From NCBI RefSeq assembly GCF_001613165.1, contig NZ_BDBV01000055.1:62001-126000 (forward strand): a stretch of 64,000 bases of DNA, read 5' to 3'. The position numbers and the translations under genes were made by a program. Under the pieces are notes generated by a model that saw only the letters and a list, made by a program, of their open reading frames with translations, made no database searches and was not told where the DNA came from. Source of the stretch: Nocardia mexicana NBRC 108244 (GTDB lineage Bacteria; Actinomycetota; Actinomycetes; Mycobacteriales; Mycobacteriaceae). Position 1 is the stretch's first letter. Each line of letters starts with the position of its first letter. Positions 43,936-52,936 of the stretch are shown here, piece after piece.

Positions 43936-45429
43936 ATGCCGGTCCGACGCGTGGGTGAGCCATCGAACGGCAACCGTTCCGATGGCGGCAAGCGCGCGTT
44001 CACCCGGCGTCCCAACGGAATTCCGCCGGTGCGCAAGACGGTCCGCAACGCCAAGCTCGCCGCGCTTCCGGTCGCCTACGCCGGACGGCAGGCCGCCGGC
44101 GCCGGTCGTCGCGCGCTGGGCCGACCCGCCGCCGAGGTCGAACTCGACATCCAGGTGCGCACCGCCCAGCACATCTTCGAGGTGCTCGGCGAGCTGAAGG
44201 GGTGCGCGGCCAAACTCGGTCAGCTGCTGTCGATCTACGAGCTGGCGCTGCCGCCGGAGCTGGCCGCGCCCTATCGGACGGCGCTCGCGCAGCTGCAGGA
44301 CTCGACCCCGACGATGCTGCCGGACGCCGTGCGCCGGGCCATGGCGGCCAGCCTCGGCGACAGCTGGCAGTGGTACTTCCGCGAATTCGACGCCCGCAGC
44401 GCCGCCTCCGCGTCGATCGGTCAGGTGCACCGCGGGGTGTGGCGCGACGGGCGGCCGGTCGCGGTCAAGGTGATGTTTCCCGGGGCCCGCGCGTCGGTGC
44501 TGTCGGATCTCGAGCAGTTGCGCCGAATCTCGTTGCTGGCCACCGTCTTCGTGCCCGCCGCGGACGTCAAGTCGGTGACGGAGGCGATCTGCGCGTGCGT
44601 GGCGGACGAGCTGGACTACGCGGCCGAGGCCGAGTACCAGCGGGTGTTCGCCGACGCGTACGCCGACGATCCGGACTTCTTCGTGCCCCGGGTGATCGCC
44701 CAGGACGGCGATGTGGTGGTCGGCGAATGGGTCGAGGGCACACCGGTTTCCCGCCTCATCGCCGACGGCCCGCAGTCCGAACGCGATCGGGTCGGCCTGC
44801 TGATCGTTCGTTTCCTGCTGTCGTCGTGGCGGCGCACCGGATACCTCTACACCGACCCGCATCCCGGGAACTTCCGGATCATGCCCGACGGGCGCCTCGG
44901 CGTGCTCGACTTCGGGGCGTGCACCGCCTGGCCCGGCGCCGGATTCGACGAGCTGGTCCGCGATATCTGCGGCGGCGCCGTCAACGGCGACGCCGCCGAA
45001 TTCGAGGCCGCCTTCCGCCGCCACGGATTCGTCGACGCCGACCGGGGTTTCGACGTCGCCGCGGCGCACCAGGCGATGGCGGCGGTCTGCGAGCCCATGG
45101 TGGCCCCCACGTTCCGGCTCAGCACCGACTGGCTGCGCCGCCAGGTGCGCCGCGCGCTGAACCCGCAGCTGTCGAACGTGAACCGGCAGTTGACGATGCC
45201 CGCGGAGTTCACGCCGTTCGCGCGGGCGATCCTCACCGCGCTGGGCGTGGTCTGCCAGCTCGGGACCGAGGGGTCGATCCGCGACGAATTCGTGCGCGGC
45301 TCACCGGAACTCGCCTCGGAGATCGCGCGCTACGACCGGCTGCACGCGCAGCCCACCGACCTCGCCGTCGCGCGGCAGCGGCGCGCGGGCGGCGGACCCG
45401 CCCGCCCGTGGTTCTCGATCGTCGGCTGA
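43936..45429 (+). CDS. ABC1/AarF/UbiB-family atypical kinase
   Basis: A 497-residue protein. The N-terminal KxGQ motif is AAKLGQLLSIYELALPPELA, followed by ASASIGQVHRGVWRDG (Ala-rich loop), VAVKVMFPGARAS (catalytic Lys), GYLYTDPHPGNFRIMPDGRL and VLDFGACTA (metal site). These define the UbiB/ADCK fold, which has ATPase activity and supports quinone or lipid biosynthesis. There is no clear transmembrane helix at the C-terminus, unlike UbiB. It diverges from the GntR gene. Confidence 0.88.
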   Translation: MPVRRVGEPSNGNRSDGGKRAFTRRPNGIPPVRKTVRNAKLAALPVAYAGRQAAGAGRRALGRPAAEVELDIQVRTAQHIFEVLGELKGCAAKLGQLLSIYELALPPELAAPYRTALAQLQDSTPTMLPDAVRRAMAASLGDSWQWYFREFDARSAASASIGQVHRGVWRDGRPVAVKVMFPGARASVLSDLEQLRRISLLATVFVPAADVKSVTEAICACVADELDYAAEAEYQRVFADAYADDPDFFVPRVIAQDGDVVVGEWVEGTPVSRLIADGPQSERDRVGLLIVRFLLSSWRRTGYLYTDPHPGNFRIMPDGRLGVLDFGACTAWPGAGFDELVRDICGGAVNGDAAEFEAAFRRHGFVDADRGFDVAAAHQAMAAVCEPMVAPTFRLSTDWLRRQVRRALNPQLSNVNRQLTMPAEFTPFARAILTALGVVCQLGTEGSIRDEFVRGSPELASEIARYDRLHAQPTDLAVARQRRAGGGPARPWFSIVG

Positions 45430-45611
45430 CGTCGCGTCATTGACAGTTCCGGCCACACCGGCACGATGGCGACCCAGACAGACCGCCCACTCCGTTATCA
45501 TCAGCACGCGGGGCCAGGGCGCACGGTGACCGGCACAGGCAGCCGGACCTTCCACTCGTGCTTCGAACGACGGACCGCTCGTGAACCGTTCAACACCAGG
45601 GGGTGTCGGCT

Positions 45612-46523
45612 GTGTCCACGCGAAAGTACTGGGGCGCAGTCGCTTCGGCGACTGCGATCACCGCGGCCACCTTGTCGGCCGCCTCGGCGCCCACCGCGCA
45701 GGCGGCGCCGGACTGCCCGGATATGTATGTCGTCGCCATCCCCGGCACCTGGGAGACCTCGCGCGCCGAGCCCCGGGAGGGCATGCTGTCGGCGGTCACC
45801 GACGGGCTGCCGGGCAATATCCGCACCGACTACGTGCACTACGCGGCCACCGCATTGCCCTGGGAGGGTGACGTTTACGGCCGCTCCAAGCAGGAGGCGT
45901 TAGACGGCGCCCGCTGGCTCGTGGGCGATATGTCGCGGCAGTGCGGCGCCGCGACCAAGATCGCGTTGATCGGCTACAGCCAGGGCGCCGATGCCGCCGG
46001 CGACCTCGCCTCGGAGATCGGCACGGGGCTCGGCGTGGTGCCGCCGGACCGGGTGGCCGCGGTCGGCCTGCTCGCCGACCCCCGGCGCTCACCCGCCGAC
46101 GCCACAGTGGGCCCGGCGGTGGCGGGCGCCGGAGCGGGCGGGCCGCGAGTGAGCGGATTCGGCTGGGTGAGCCCGCGGGTCCGCAGCATCTGCGCCGTCG
46201 GAGACCTCTACTGTTCCACGCCGCCGGACGATTTCGCCGCGCGCTTCGCCGGGTTCTTCGCCCAGATGTCGGCCCCCGATCCGGGCCTGGCCGGTCGGTA
46301 TCAGGCGCAGGCCCAGGCGATCATCGACGACCTCATGGCGGCGGGCGGGCTCCCGACGCTGCAGGGGCAGTTCAGCGACGGCGCCAATGCCGAACGGATG
46401 CAGCAGCTGCAGGATTTCAACGACTCGGCCGTGCACCAGAGCTACGCGTCCTACGTCGTCGACGGCTCCGGCACCACCGCGACCGCCTGGCTGCGCCGCT
46501 GGCTCATCGACGCCTCGCGCTGA
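45612..46523 (+). CDS. Secreted cutinase-family serine esterase
   Basis: A 303-residue protein with a signal peptide ending about AAAP. The cutinase fold has the nucleophile S123 in KIALIGYSQGADAAG, the Asp in ICAVGDLYCSTPPDD and a His in DSAVHQSYASYV. AGGGGG at 45598-45603 favours the GTG at 45612 over one at 45603. Mycobacterial cutinase-like proteins are esterases or phospholipases in the envelope or secretome. Its tail overlaps the convergent mmpL gene by 20 bp. Confidence 0.88.
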   Translation: MSTRKYWGAVASATAITAATLSAASAPTAQAAPDCPDMYVVAIPGTWETSRAEPREGMLSAVTDGLPGNIRTDYVHYAATALPWEGDVYGRSKQEALDGARWLVGDMSRQCGAATKIALIGYSQGADAAGDLASEIGTGLGVVPPDRVAAVGLLADPRRSPADATVGPAVAGAGAGGPRVSGFGWVSPRVRSICAVGDLYCSTPPDDFAARFAGFFAQMSAPDPGLAGRYQAQAQAIIDDLMAAGGLPTLQGQFSDGANAERMQQLQDFNDSAVHQSYASYVVDGSGTTATAWLRRWLIDASR

Positions 46524-48729
46524 GCGGTAACCACCAGTTCCAGCGGCCCAGCAGGCGCATGAAGGCCGGGACGAGCACCATGCGGACGACGACCGCGTCC
46601 AGGGTCACCGCGACGGCCAGCGCGAAGCCGATCTGCTTGAGCTCCAGCACATTCGCGGTGAGGAAGCTGCCGAAGATCACCACCATGATGGCGGCCGCGG
46701 CGGTGATCGGGCGCGCGGTGTGCTCGATACCCTCGGCGACGGCGGCTCGGTTGCCGGCGTCCGAATGGTCGGCGGCCGCGTCCCAGCGCTCCTTCATCCG
46801 GCGGATGAGAAACACCTCGTAGTCCATCGACAGCCCGAACAGGATGACGAACACCATCACGGGCAGGAACACCTGCAGATACCCGGCGCTGTGGAAGCCG
46901 AGCAGCGATTGTGCCCAGCCCCACTGGAATACGGCGACGGTCAGCCCCAGGGCGGCGCCGGTCGCGAGCAGGTTCATCGCGATCGCCTTGAGCGGCAGCG
47001 CGATACTGCGGAACGCGGCGACCAGGAACGCGAACGAGACGATCAGCACGAACGCGATCACAGCGGGCAGTTTGCGGGTGATCTCGGCGGAGAAGTCCAC
47101 GATGCCCGCGTTCACGCCGCCGACCGCGACCCGCACCCCGTCCATCTCGCGGGCCCGCTCGCGCAGATCGGTGACGAGCCGGTCCGTCTCGGGATCGTCC
47201 ATGGCCGTCTTGGGCACGACCGCGACCGCCACGCGACCGTCGGAGCGGCGCTGCAGCGCGGTGGCGACACGCTCGTCCTTCCCCGTGGCCGCGACGAACC
47301 GATCCAGCTCGGCCGCGCCGTCCGCGCCGAGCGGTCCGCCGCTCGGCGCCGTCGCGATGATCTCGATCGGTGCCATCGTTCCCGGCGGAAACTTGTCGGC
47401 CAGCACCTGCGCCGCCTGGCCCGAGGGCCGGTCGCCCAGATTGTCGATGCCCATGTTCAGCCCGTAGTCGATCTTCAGGATCGGCAGCGCCGCGAGCACC
47501 AGCACCGCCGTCGCACCGGCGCCGAACAGGATCGGGCGGCGCATCACGGCCTGCGCCCACCGGTACCAATTGCCGTGGGCGGCAGCGCGTTCGCCGCGCA
47601 TCGACGCCGGTCGGAACCGCGCGGGCAGGGCGCCGCGGTTCACGGCGGGGCCGAGTTGCGCCAGCAGCGCGGGCAGCAGGGCGACGGCGACGACGACGAC
47701 GAGCGTGCACACCACCGCGATGGACACCGCCAGCGCGAGGCCGCGGAAGGTCGGCGACCCGATGATGACCAGGGCGACCACCGCCACCGCGACGATCACG
47801 CCCGAGGCCAGCACGGTGCGTCCGGCCGTGTTCATCGCGACGCCGACCGCCGTGGCGACGCCGGGATCCCGGCGATCGGTCACCCCGGCGCGCACGAGTT
47901 CCTCGCGGAACCGGCTGACCACGAACATGGCGTAGTCGATGCCGATCCCGAGGCCGATCATCGACGCCAGCGACGTCATCAGCACATCGACGCCGGTGAA
48001 CAGCGACACCACCAGCAGTACGCCGTTGGCCAGCAGGATGCCCGCCAATCCCACGCCCACGGGAATCGCGGCGGCCACCACCGCGCCCAGGGCCACCACC
48101 ATGATCAGCAGCGCCACCGGGAGGCCGATCATCTCCGCGCGCGCCAGGTCGGCCTTCTCCACGACCACGAGATCGTTCTGGACGGCGGTGAATCCGCTGA
48201 GCCCTGCCCGGATGTCGCCGGTGTCGACGGTGCTCAGCGCGTCGTGCACCCGGGCCACCCGATCGGCGCGCTCGGGGCCGGTGCCCGTGACACCGACGAC
48301 GGCGAAGGCGGTGTGCCGGTCCGGCGCGATCTGCCCCAGGCCGTCGAAAGGCCCGGTGACGCCGGCGATTCCGTCGAGGTCGCGAATCTGGGACAGCACG
48401 TCCGAGACGGCGCGGCGGTATTCGGGGCTGTCCACGGTCGTTGCGGCGGAGTCGAACACCACCACGTCCTGTTCGTCGCCCAGCTGTGGGAAGTACTGGC
48501 GCGCGAGCTCTCCCGCCTCCAGGAATTCGGCGTGGTCCGGATTGAAGTCCGGCGCCTGCACCCGCGAGTCGAGCACGGGGTAGGCCACCGCACAGGCCGC
48601 CATGATCGCCAGCCAGATACCCAGCACCAGCCGCCGATGCCGCGCCACCGCCACACCCCACCGATGCGCCATGCCCAGCCGGCGGTCGGCCACCAATTCC
48701 GTCACGACCACGATGCCGCGCACCTCCAC
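46504..48729 (-). CDS. MmpL-family RND transporter
   Basis: A 741-residue protein of the MMPL/RND family with about 12 helices in two repeats. Large external loops follow helices 1 and 7 (PVLDSRVQAPDFNPDHAEFL; KIDYGLNMGIDNLGDRPSGQ). IGLGIGIDYAMFVVSRFREE and ILFGLSMDYEVFLIRRMKER are the paired Asp-Tyr motifs of proton relay. MmpL proteins export lipids or siderophores to the mycomembrane. GTG at 48729 follows AGGGAG, but internal starts at 48723, 48705 or 48672 are plausible. No MmpS gene adjoins it. Confidence 0.88.
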   Translation of the reverse strand: MEVRGIVVVTELVADRRLGMAHRWGVAVARHRRLVLGIWLAIMAACAVAYPVLDSRVQAPDFNPDHAEFLEAGELARQYFPQLGDEQDVVVFDSAATTVDSPEYRRAVSDVLSQIRDLDGIAGVTGPFDGLGQIAPDRHTAFAVVGVTGTGPERADRVARVHDALSTVDTGDIRAGLSGFTAVQNDLVVVEKADLARAEMIGLPVALLIMVVALGAVVAAAIPVGVGLAGILLANGVLLVVSLFTGVDVLMTSLASMIGLGIGIDYAMFVVSRFREELVRAGVTDRRDPGVATAVGVAMNTAGRTVLASGVIVAVAVVALVIIGSPTFRGLALAVSIAVVCTLVVVVAVALLPALLAQLGPAVNRGALPARFRPASMRGERAAAHGNWYRWAQAVMRRPILFGAGATAVLVLAALPILKIDYGLNMGIDNLGDRPSGQAAQVLADKFPPGTMAPIEIIATAPSGGPLGADGAAELDRFVAATGKDERVATALQRRSDGRVAVAVVPKTAMDDPETDRLVTDLRERAREMDGVRVAVGGVNAGIVDFSAEITRKLPAVIAFVLIVSFAFLVAAFRSIALPLKAIAMNLLATGAALGLTVAVFQWGWAQSLLGFHSAGYLQVFLPVMVFVILFGLSMDYEVFLIRRMKERWDAAADHSDAGNRAAVAEGIEHTARPITAAAAIMVVIFGSFLTANVLELKQIGFALAVAVTLDAVVVRMVLVPAFMRLLGRWNWWLPLSARRR

Positions 48730-48925
48730 CGTTCTCCCTGCGGCACACCGTGCCCGGCCCTGCGGGCGCACACCTCACCGGCCTCTGCGAGCCCGACATG
48801 TTGTGAGACGTCCCGACCGGCACGGCGTTGCCGCCCCTTCGACCTGGACGCTACTGCGTCCCCGCGGTGGCCGACAGGTACCCAGGTGTGAGGCGTAACC
48901 AATACCCCGGTAGGAGACCGCCCGG

Positions 48926-50002
48926 TCACTGGTCGAAGGCGATGTGGATGTGGGGGGATTCGGGAAGGGTCTGACAGGCGAGGGTGAGCCCGGCGTCGAT
49001 CTCGTCGTCGAGGAGGGCCTCGCGGGCGACCATGCGGGTGCGGCCGCGGCGGACCGTGCACACGCAGGTGCCGCAGGCGGATTCGCGGCACACGTAGGGG
49101 GCGTCGAGGCCGTGGTCCAGGAGGACGTCCAGGAGGCGCTTGGTGCGGGGCCAGTCGAAGGTGTAGGTGCGGCCCTCGAATTCCACCTCGGCTACCGCAT
49201 GGTCGGCGTCCGGAAGAGTCCGACCGGTGGCGCCTCGGTCGATTCGCACGGGTGGGTCGCCGTCGGTCCTAGCGGGTCGGGCATCTTCGAACGGGTTCTC
49301 CGACAGCGATCGATACTCTTCGATGCGGATCCGGTGTTGCGGTATCCCCAAGCACGCCAATGCTTTACGAGCGACGTCCAGGAATCCCGGCGGCCCGCAC
49401 GCGAAGCATTCTCCACTACCGTGCCCCTGCGCCAGTGCGGCGAGACCGCGCGCGCTCGGCATGCCGCGGTCGGATTCCAGCCAGTGCAGCACCGTCAGAC
49501 GGCCGGGAAACTCCGCCGCCAGCTCCTCGAGCCGATCCGCGAAGATGATCGAGCCACGGTCCCGGTTGGCGTAGAGCAGTACCGCCCGCCCGCGCCCGGC
49601 GTACAGCACGGATTTCACAATGGACATGACCGGCGTGATACCGCTGCCGCCCGCGCACAGCAGCACGTCGCCGTCCAGCGAGCGCGGCACACAGCTGCCC
49701 GACGGTTCCAGCACGGTCAGTACCGATCCCGCAACCACGTTGTCGCACAACCAATTCGAGGCATAGCCTCCGGCGCTGCGCTTGACGGTCAGCACCGGCC
49801 GCGGATCGTGGTGCGGACTGCTCGACAGCGAGTAGCACCGCGCCACCGAGCCGGTCCGTTCACTGGGTACCCGCACCGTCAGGAATTGTCCTGGCGCATA
49901 GGCGAATCGGCCGGTGAGATCGTCGGGTATGTCGAGTACCAGCGAGACCGTGTCCGCGGTCTCACCGATCACCTCGACGACCTTCACTTCGTGCGCGCGC
50001 AT
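48926..50002 (-). CDS. FAD/NAD(P)H reductase with C-terminal 2Fe-2S domain
   Basis: A 358-residue three-domain reductase. The FAD-binding ARCYSLSSSP and the nucleotide-binding LCAGGSGITPVMSI (near 115-130) precede a plant-type 2Fe-2S domain with ligands C305, C310, C313 and C343 (CRESACGTCVC, then LACQTLP). This is the KshB / Rv3230c-type organisation, which feeds electrons to Rieske or di-iron oxygenases and desaturases. It lies 33 bp downstream of the two PF10118 genes and is probably co-transcribed, suggesting it reduces them. Confidence 0.9.
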   Translation of the reverse strand: MRAHEVKVVEVIGETADTVSLVLDIPDDLTGRFAYAPGQFLTVRVPSERTGSVARCYSLSSSPHHDPRPVLTVKRSAGGYASNWLCDNVVAGSVLTVLEPSGSCVPRSLDGDVLLCAGGSGITPVMSIVKSVLYAGRGRAVLLYANRDRGSIIFADRLEELAAEFPGRLTVLHWLESDRGMPSARGLAALAQGHGSGECFACGPPGFLDVARKALACLGIPQHRIRIEEYRSLSENPFEDARPARTDGDPPVRIDRGATGRTLPDADHAVAEVEFEGRTYTFDWPRTKRLLDVLLDHGLDAPYVCRESACGTCVCTVRRGRTRMVAREALLDDEIDAGLTLACQTLPESPHIHIAFDQ

Positions 50003-50035
50003 TCGGCCCCTCCTCCACGTACTCCCCCGCGACGG

Positions 50036-50905
50036 TCACTTGACGCGATCGGCGAGAGTGCCTTCGGCGCCGAACAATTCGCGCTCCCACCGCCGCACCA
50101 GCTCGGCGGTGTCGAGATCGTCGGGATGGAATCCGGGCCGCAGGTACCGGGCCAGGTCGACCATCAGGCCGCGCAGCAGCGGACCCCGGTACACGTCGAG
50201 CGCCTGACGCGTCACCGCGATCGGGCGCCACCCGCTCGGATCGGTGAGGATCGACAGCAGCACGGCGACGCTCACCCCCGGAATGGTGATCGCGTAGAAC
50301 AGCGCCATCACCCCGATCCGGGTCCGCTCGTCTCCCCCGACCGCGCGGTACACGTCGAAGGCCACCGACTTGTGTTCCAGTTCCTCGAGCGCGTGCCAGT
50401 TCAGCAGGCTACGCACCTCCGGCGCCATCGGAATCGACTGCAGCTCTTCACTTGTCAGCACCCGTAGTGCCAGCATCGTCGTGTAGTGCTCGGCGGCGGC
50501 CGTCCCGGCCAGGTGCACCGATGCGGGCAGCATCCGCTCCAGCCGGACGATCACCCGCTGCCGCCGGCTGTCGGGATCGAACGTGAGCAGCCGCACCACC
50601 GGGTAGCCCATCGCCGCCAGCTTCTCGTTGAGCGCGCGATGCTGGTGGCCGTGCATGGCCTCCTGCCCGATGAACCCGGCGACCCGCTTCTTCAGCACGG
50701 GATCGGTGATCCGGTCGGCATAGCGGCGCACCGACCGGATGAACGATTCCTCCCCCGGCGGAAACGCCCCCGACAGCAGCGCGGTCAGGTGGCTCATCAC
50801 GATATCGCCCTCGACGAAGTGATGGCTCATAGGCGGGGGCCCGCCGAAGCGGAACCGCATGCGGCGCACCTTCGGGTACGCGGTCTTGATCTCGGCGGCA
50901 GTCAT
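50036..50905 (-). CDS. PF10118-type metal-dependent protein, copy 2
   Basis: A 289-residue protein of the so-called metal-dependent hydrolase family (PF10118). VAGFIGQEAMHGHQHRALNE gives a Glu/His-rich helix and LLNWHALEELEHKSVAFDVY a second, spaced like a ferritin-type di-metal site. HYTTMLALRVL lies between them and TIPGVSVAVLLSILTD is hydrophobic. It is about 60 percent identical by eye to the neighbouring copy at 50918. The reductase gene follows. The actual reaction is unknown; an oxygenase or desaturase role is inferred. Confidence 0.82.
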   Translation of the reverse strand: MTAAEIKTAYPKVRRMRFRFGGPPPMSHHFVEGDIVMSHLTALLSGAFPPGEESFIRSVRRYADRITDPVLKKRVAGFIGQEAMHGHQHRALNEKLAAMGYPVVRLLTFDPDSRRQRVIVRLERMLPASVHLAGTAAAEHYTTMLALRVLTSEELQSIPMAPEVRSLLNWHALEELEHKSVAFDVYRAVGGDERTRIGVMALFYAITIPGVSVAVLLSILTDPSGWRPIAVTRQALDVYRGPLLRGLMVDLARYLRPGFHPDDLDTAELVRRWERELFGAEGTLADRVK

Positions 50906-50917
50906 GACGGCATTCCT

Positions 50918-51781
50918 CTACTTCACGCGATCGGTGAGTTCGCCACCGGCGCCGAACAATTCGTGCTGCCAATGCTCGAGCAGCGCGCCGGTGTCGATAT
51001 CGTCGGGATGGAATCCGGGCCGGGCGTACCGCGCCAGATCCCACACCAGGCCGCGGAACAGTGGCCCACGGAACAGGTCGCGCGCCTGCCGGGCGAGGGC
51101 CACGGGCTGTCGCCGGGCGACCGGATCGGAGCCCAGCGAGGTGGCCAGGCCGACCATCGTCAGCGGATAGGCCAGCGCCAGCATCACGAGCATGGTCAGG
51201 ATGCGCGTGCGCTCGGTGCCGCCCGCGGCGACGAAGACGTCGAAGGCTACCGACTTGTGTTCCATCTCTTCGAAGGCGTGCCAGTTGAGCAGGTGCCGGA
51301 TCTCGGGATCCATGGGGATGGCCTGGATCTCGTCGCTGGTCAGCACGCGTTGCGCGAGAATGGCGGTGTAGTGTTCGGCGGCGGCCGTCGCGGCCAGGTG
51401 CACCAGTTCGGGCAGCCGCTGCTCGAATCGGATCTGCCGTTCGCGCCCTGGGCCTTTCGGATCCAGCCACTCGATGGGATAGCCGAGCTCGACGAGCCGG
51501 TCGTTGAGCCGCCGGTGCTCCTGGCCGTGGGTGGCCTCCTGGCCGATGAACCCGGCCACGCGCTTCTTCAGCACGGGATCGGTGACGCGGTCGGTGACTC
51601 GGCGCACCGATCGGATGAACGACTCCTCCCCGGCCGGGAAGCCGCCGGACAGGCCCGCCACGAAATGGCTGAAAACCATGTCCCCCTGGACGAAATACCT
51701 GTTCACCGCGCCCGGATCGGCGAAGCGGAAGCGCATGCGCCGAGCCTTCGGGATCGTCGTGGCGTATCGATTCTCGGTCAT
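50918..51781 (-). CDS. PF10118-type metal-dependent protein, copy 1
   Basis: A 287-residue paralogue of the gene at 50036, 12 bp upstream of it. The same motifs occur: VAGFIGQEATHGQEHRRLND, HYTAILAQRVL and LLNWHAFEEMEHKSVAFDVF, and both copies end in ELxDRVK. Start codons at 51802 and 51781 are both possible; the latter gives the same N-terminus as the paralogue. Tandem duplication followed by divergence is the simplest explanation. It is the first gene of the presumed operon with the reductase. Confidence 0.82.
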   Translation of the reverse strand: MTENRYATTIPKARRMRFRFADPGAVNRYFVQGDMVFSHFVAGLSGGFPAGEESFIRSVRRVTDRVTDPVLKKRVAGFIGQEATHGQEHRRLNDRLVELGYPIEWLDPKGPGRERQIRFEQRLPELVHLAATAAAEHYTAILAQRVLTSDEIQAIPMDPEIRHLLNWHAFEEMEHKSVAFDVFVAAGGTERTRILTMLVMLALAYPLTMVGLATSLGSDPVARRQPVALARQARDLFRGPLFRGLVWDLARYARPGFHPDDIDTGALLEHWQHELFGAGGELTDRVK

Positions 51782-51970
51782 GGCAGCATCGCCACCCTTC
51801 ATCGAACTGGAAGTACCCAGTACCGCTGGTTCGGATATCTGCCAGGGTAAGACTGTCTGGGACGCACTGCAAGGCCCGGCTGGACAACAGCACTCCGGCC
51901 GGGGCCTACGAGACAGCGAAAGGATCCGGCATGGCTATGAGATGGCTTGTCCGCAGAGGGATTCGGTGGT

Positions 51971-52648
51971 TTACGGCACGAGGGACTCGTCCGCCTCCAC
52001 GACCACGCCACGCGCGCGCAACGCCGCAGCCAGTGCGCCCCAGACGATTACCGTCAGCTCGTCGACCAGCCGCTCGCGGTCGATCGTGGGTGCGTCCAGC
52101 CAGCGCAGGACGCCGATGCCGACGGCGCCCAGCAGCGCGTCGCTCAGGTACTCGATGTGCTCGCCGTCGCCCCCGCGGCTGGCGATGATCTCGGACAGCA
52201 GGTTGGCGAACAGGTCCGCCACCGGCCTCCCGCCGTCGATCAGCTGTGCCGCCGACCGATCACCCAGGTGCGAACCGACCAGGAAGCGAAACAGGTTCGG
52301 CCGTTCGGCAACCAGGTCCACGTAGGCCGCCAGCGCGGACCGCACCGTCGCCCCCGCGGTCCCGCCCAGCTCGAACCGCGGCGACAGCCGTTCCAGCATC
52401 AACTCCTGCACCCGCTGGGCGACCACGGCGAACAGCTCGCTCTTATCGCCGAAATGGCGGTAGAGCTTGGGTTTCGGGACGCCGGCCGTGCGGGCGATAT
52501 CGTCGACGGAGACGTCGGGGCCGTACCGCTCGACCGCGCGCACAGTCGCCTCCACCAGCCGGGCCCGCACCGCCGCGCGATGCTCGCGCCAGCGGTCCGA
52601 CCGCGCATCCCCGGTCGGTTCGGGCAGATCCCGCACGCTGATCGTCAT
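51971..52648 (-). CDS. TetR/AcrR-family regulator
   Basis: A 225-residue protein. The helix-turn-helix (residues 29-75) includes LVEATVRAVERYGPDVSVDD then IARTAGVPKPKLYRHFGDKS. The C-terminal domain (LERLSPRFELGGTAGATVRS onward) is of the mycobacterial TetR type. It is transcribed in the same direction as the PF10118 operon, 189 bp upstream of it, and diverges from the MFS gene. It could regulate either. Confidence 0.9.
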   Translation of the reverse strand: MTISVRDLPEPTGDARSDRWREHRAAVRARLVEATVRAVERYGPDVSVDDIARTAGVPKPKLYRHFGDKSELFAVVAQRVQELMLERLSPRFELGGTAGATVRSALAAYVDLVAERPNLFRFLVGSHLGDRSAAQLIDGGRPVADLFANLLSEIIASRGGDGEHIEYLSDALLGAVGIGVLRWLDAPTIDRERLVDELTVIVWGALAAALRARGVVVEADESLVP

Positions 52649-52936
52649 CCCACCAATGATATTCGCGCGGGCCGCCGCGTCCCGCCGTACCGCGGGGCGC
52701 ACATGTCAATAGGGGGTGCCGTCTCGTGTTCTTCTCGAAACCCTTGTAGTGCAACAGATTTCAACTACCCGACCCCGCCCACCTCGGCAATCTCACAGCT
52801 CGAGACGCGGCGACCACATCCAATATGAACTTTGCGAAACGAATCTACCGAAACGGGTCATCACAACGACCGGGATCTCGTACTGTACCGACCGGTAACA
52901 CGTACGCGGGGGCGGCTTTGTGATGAGGGTTCGGTG

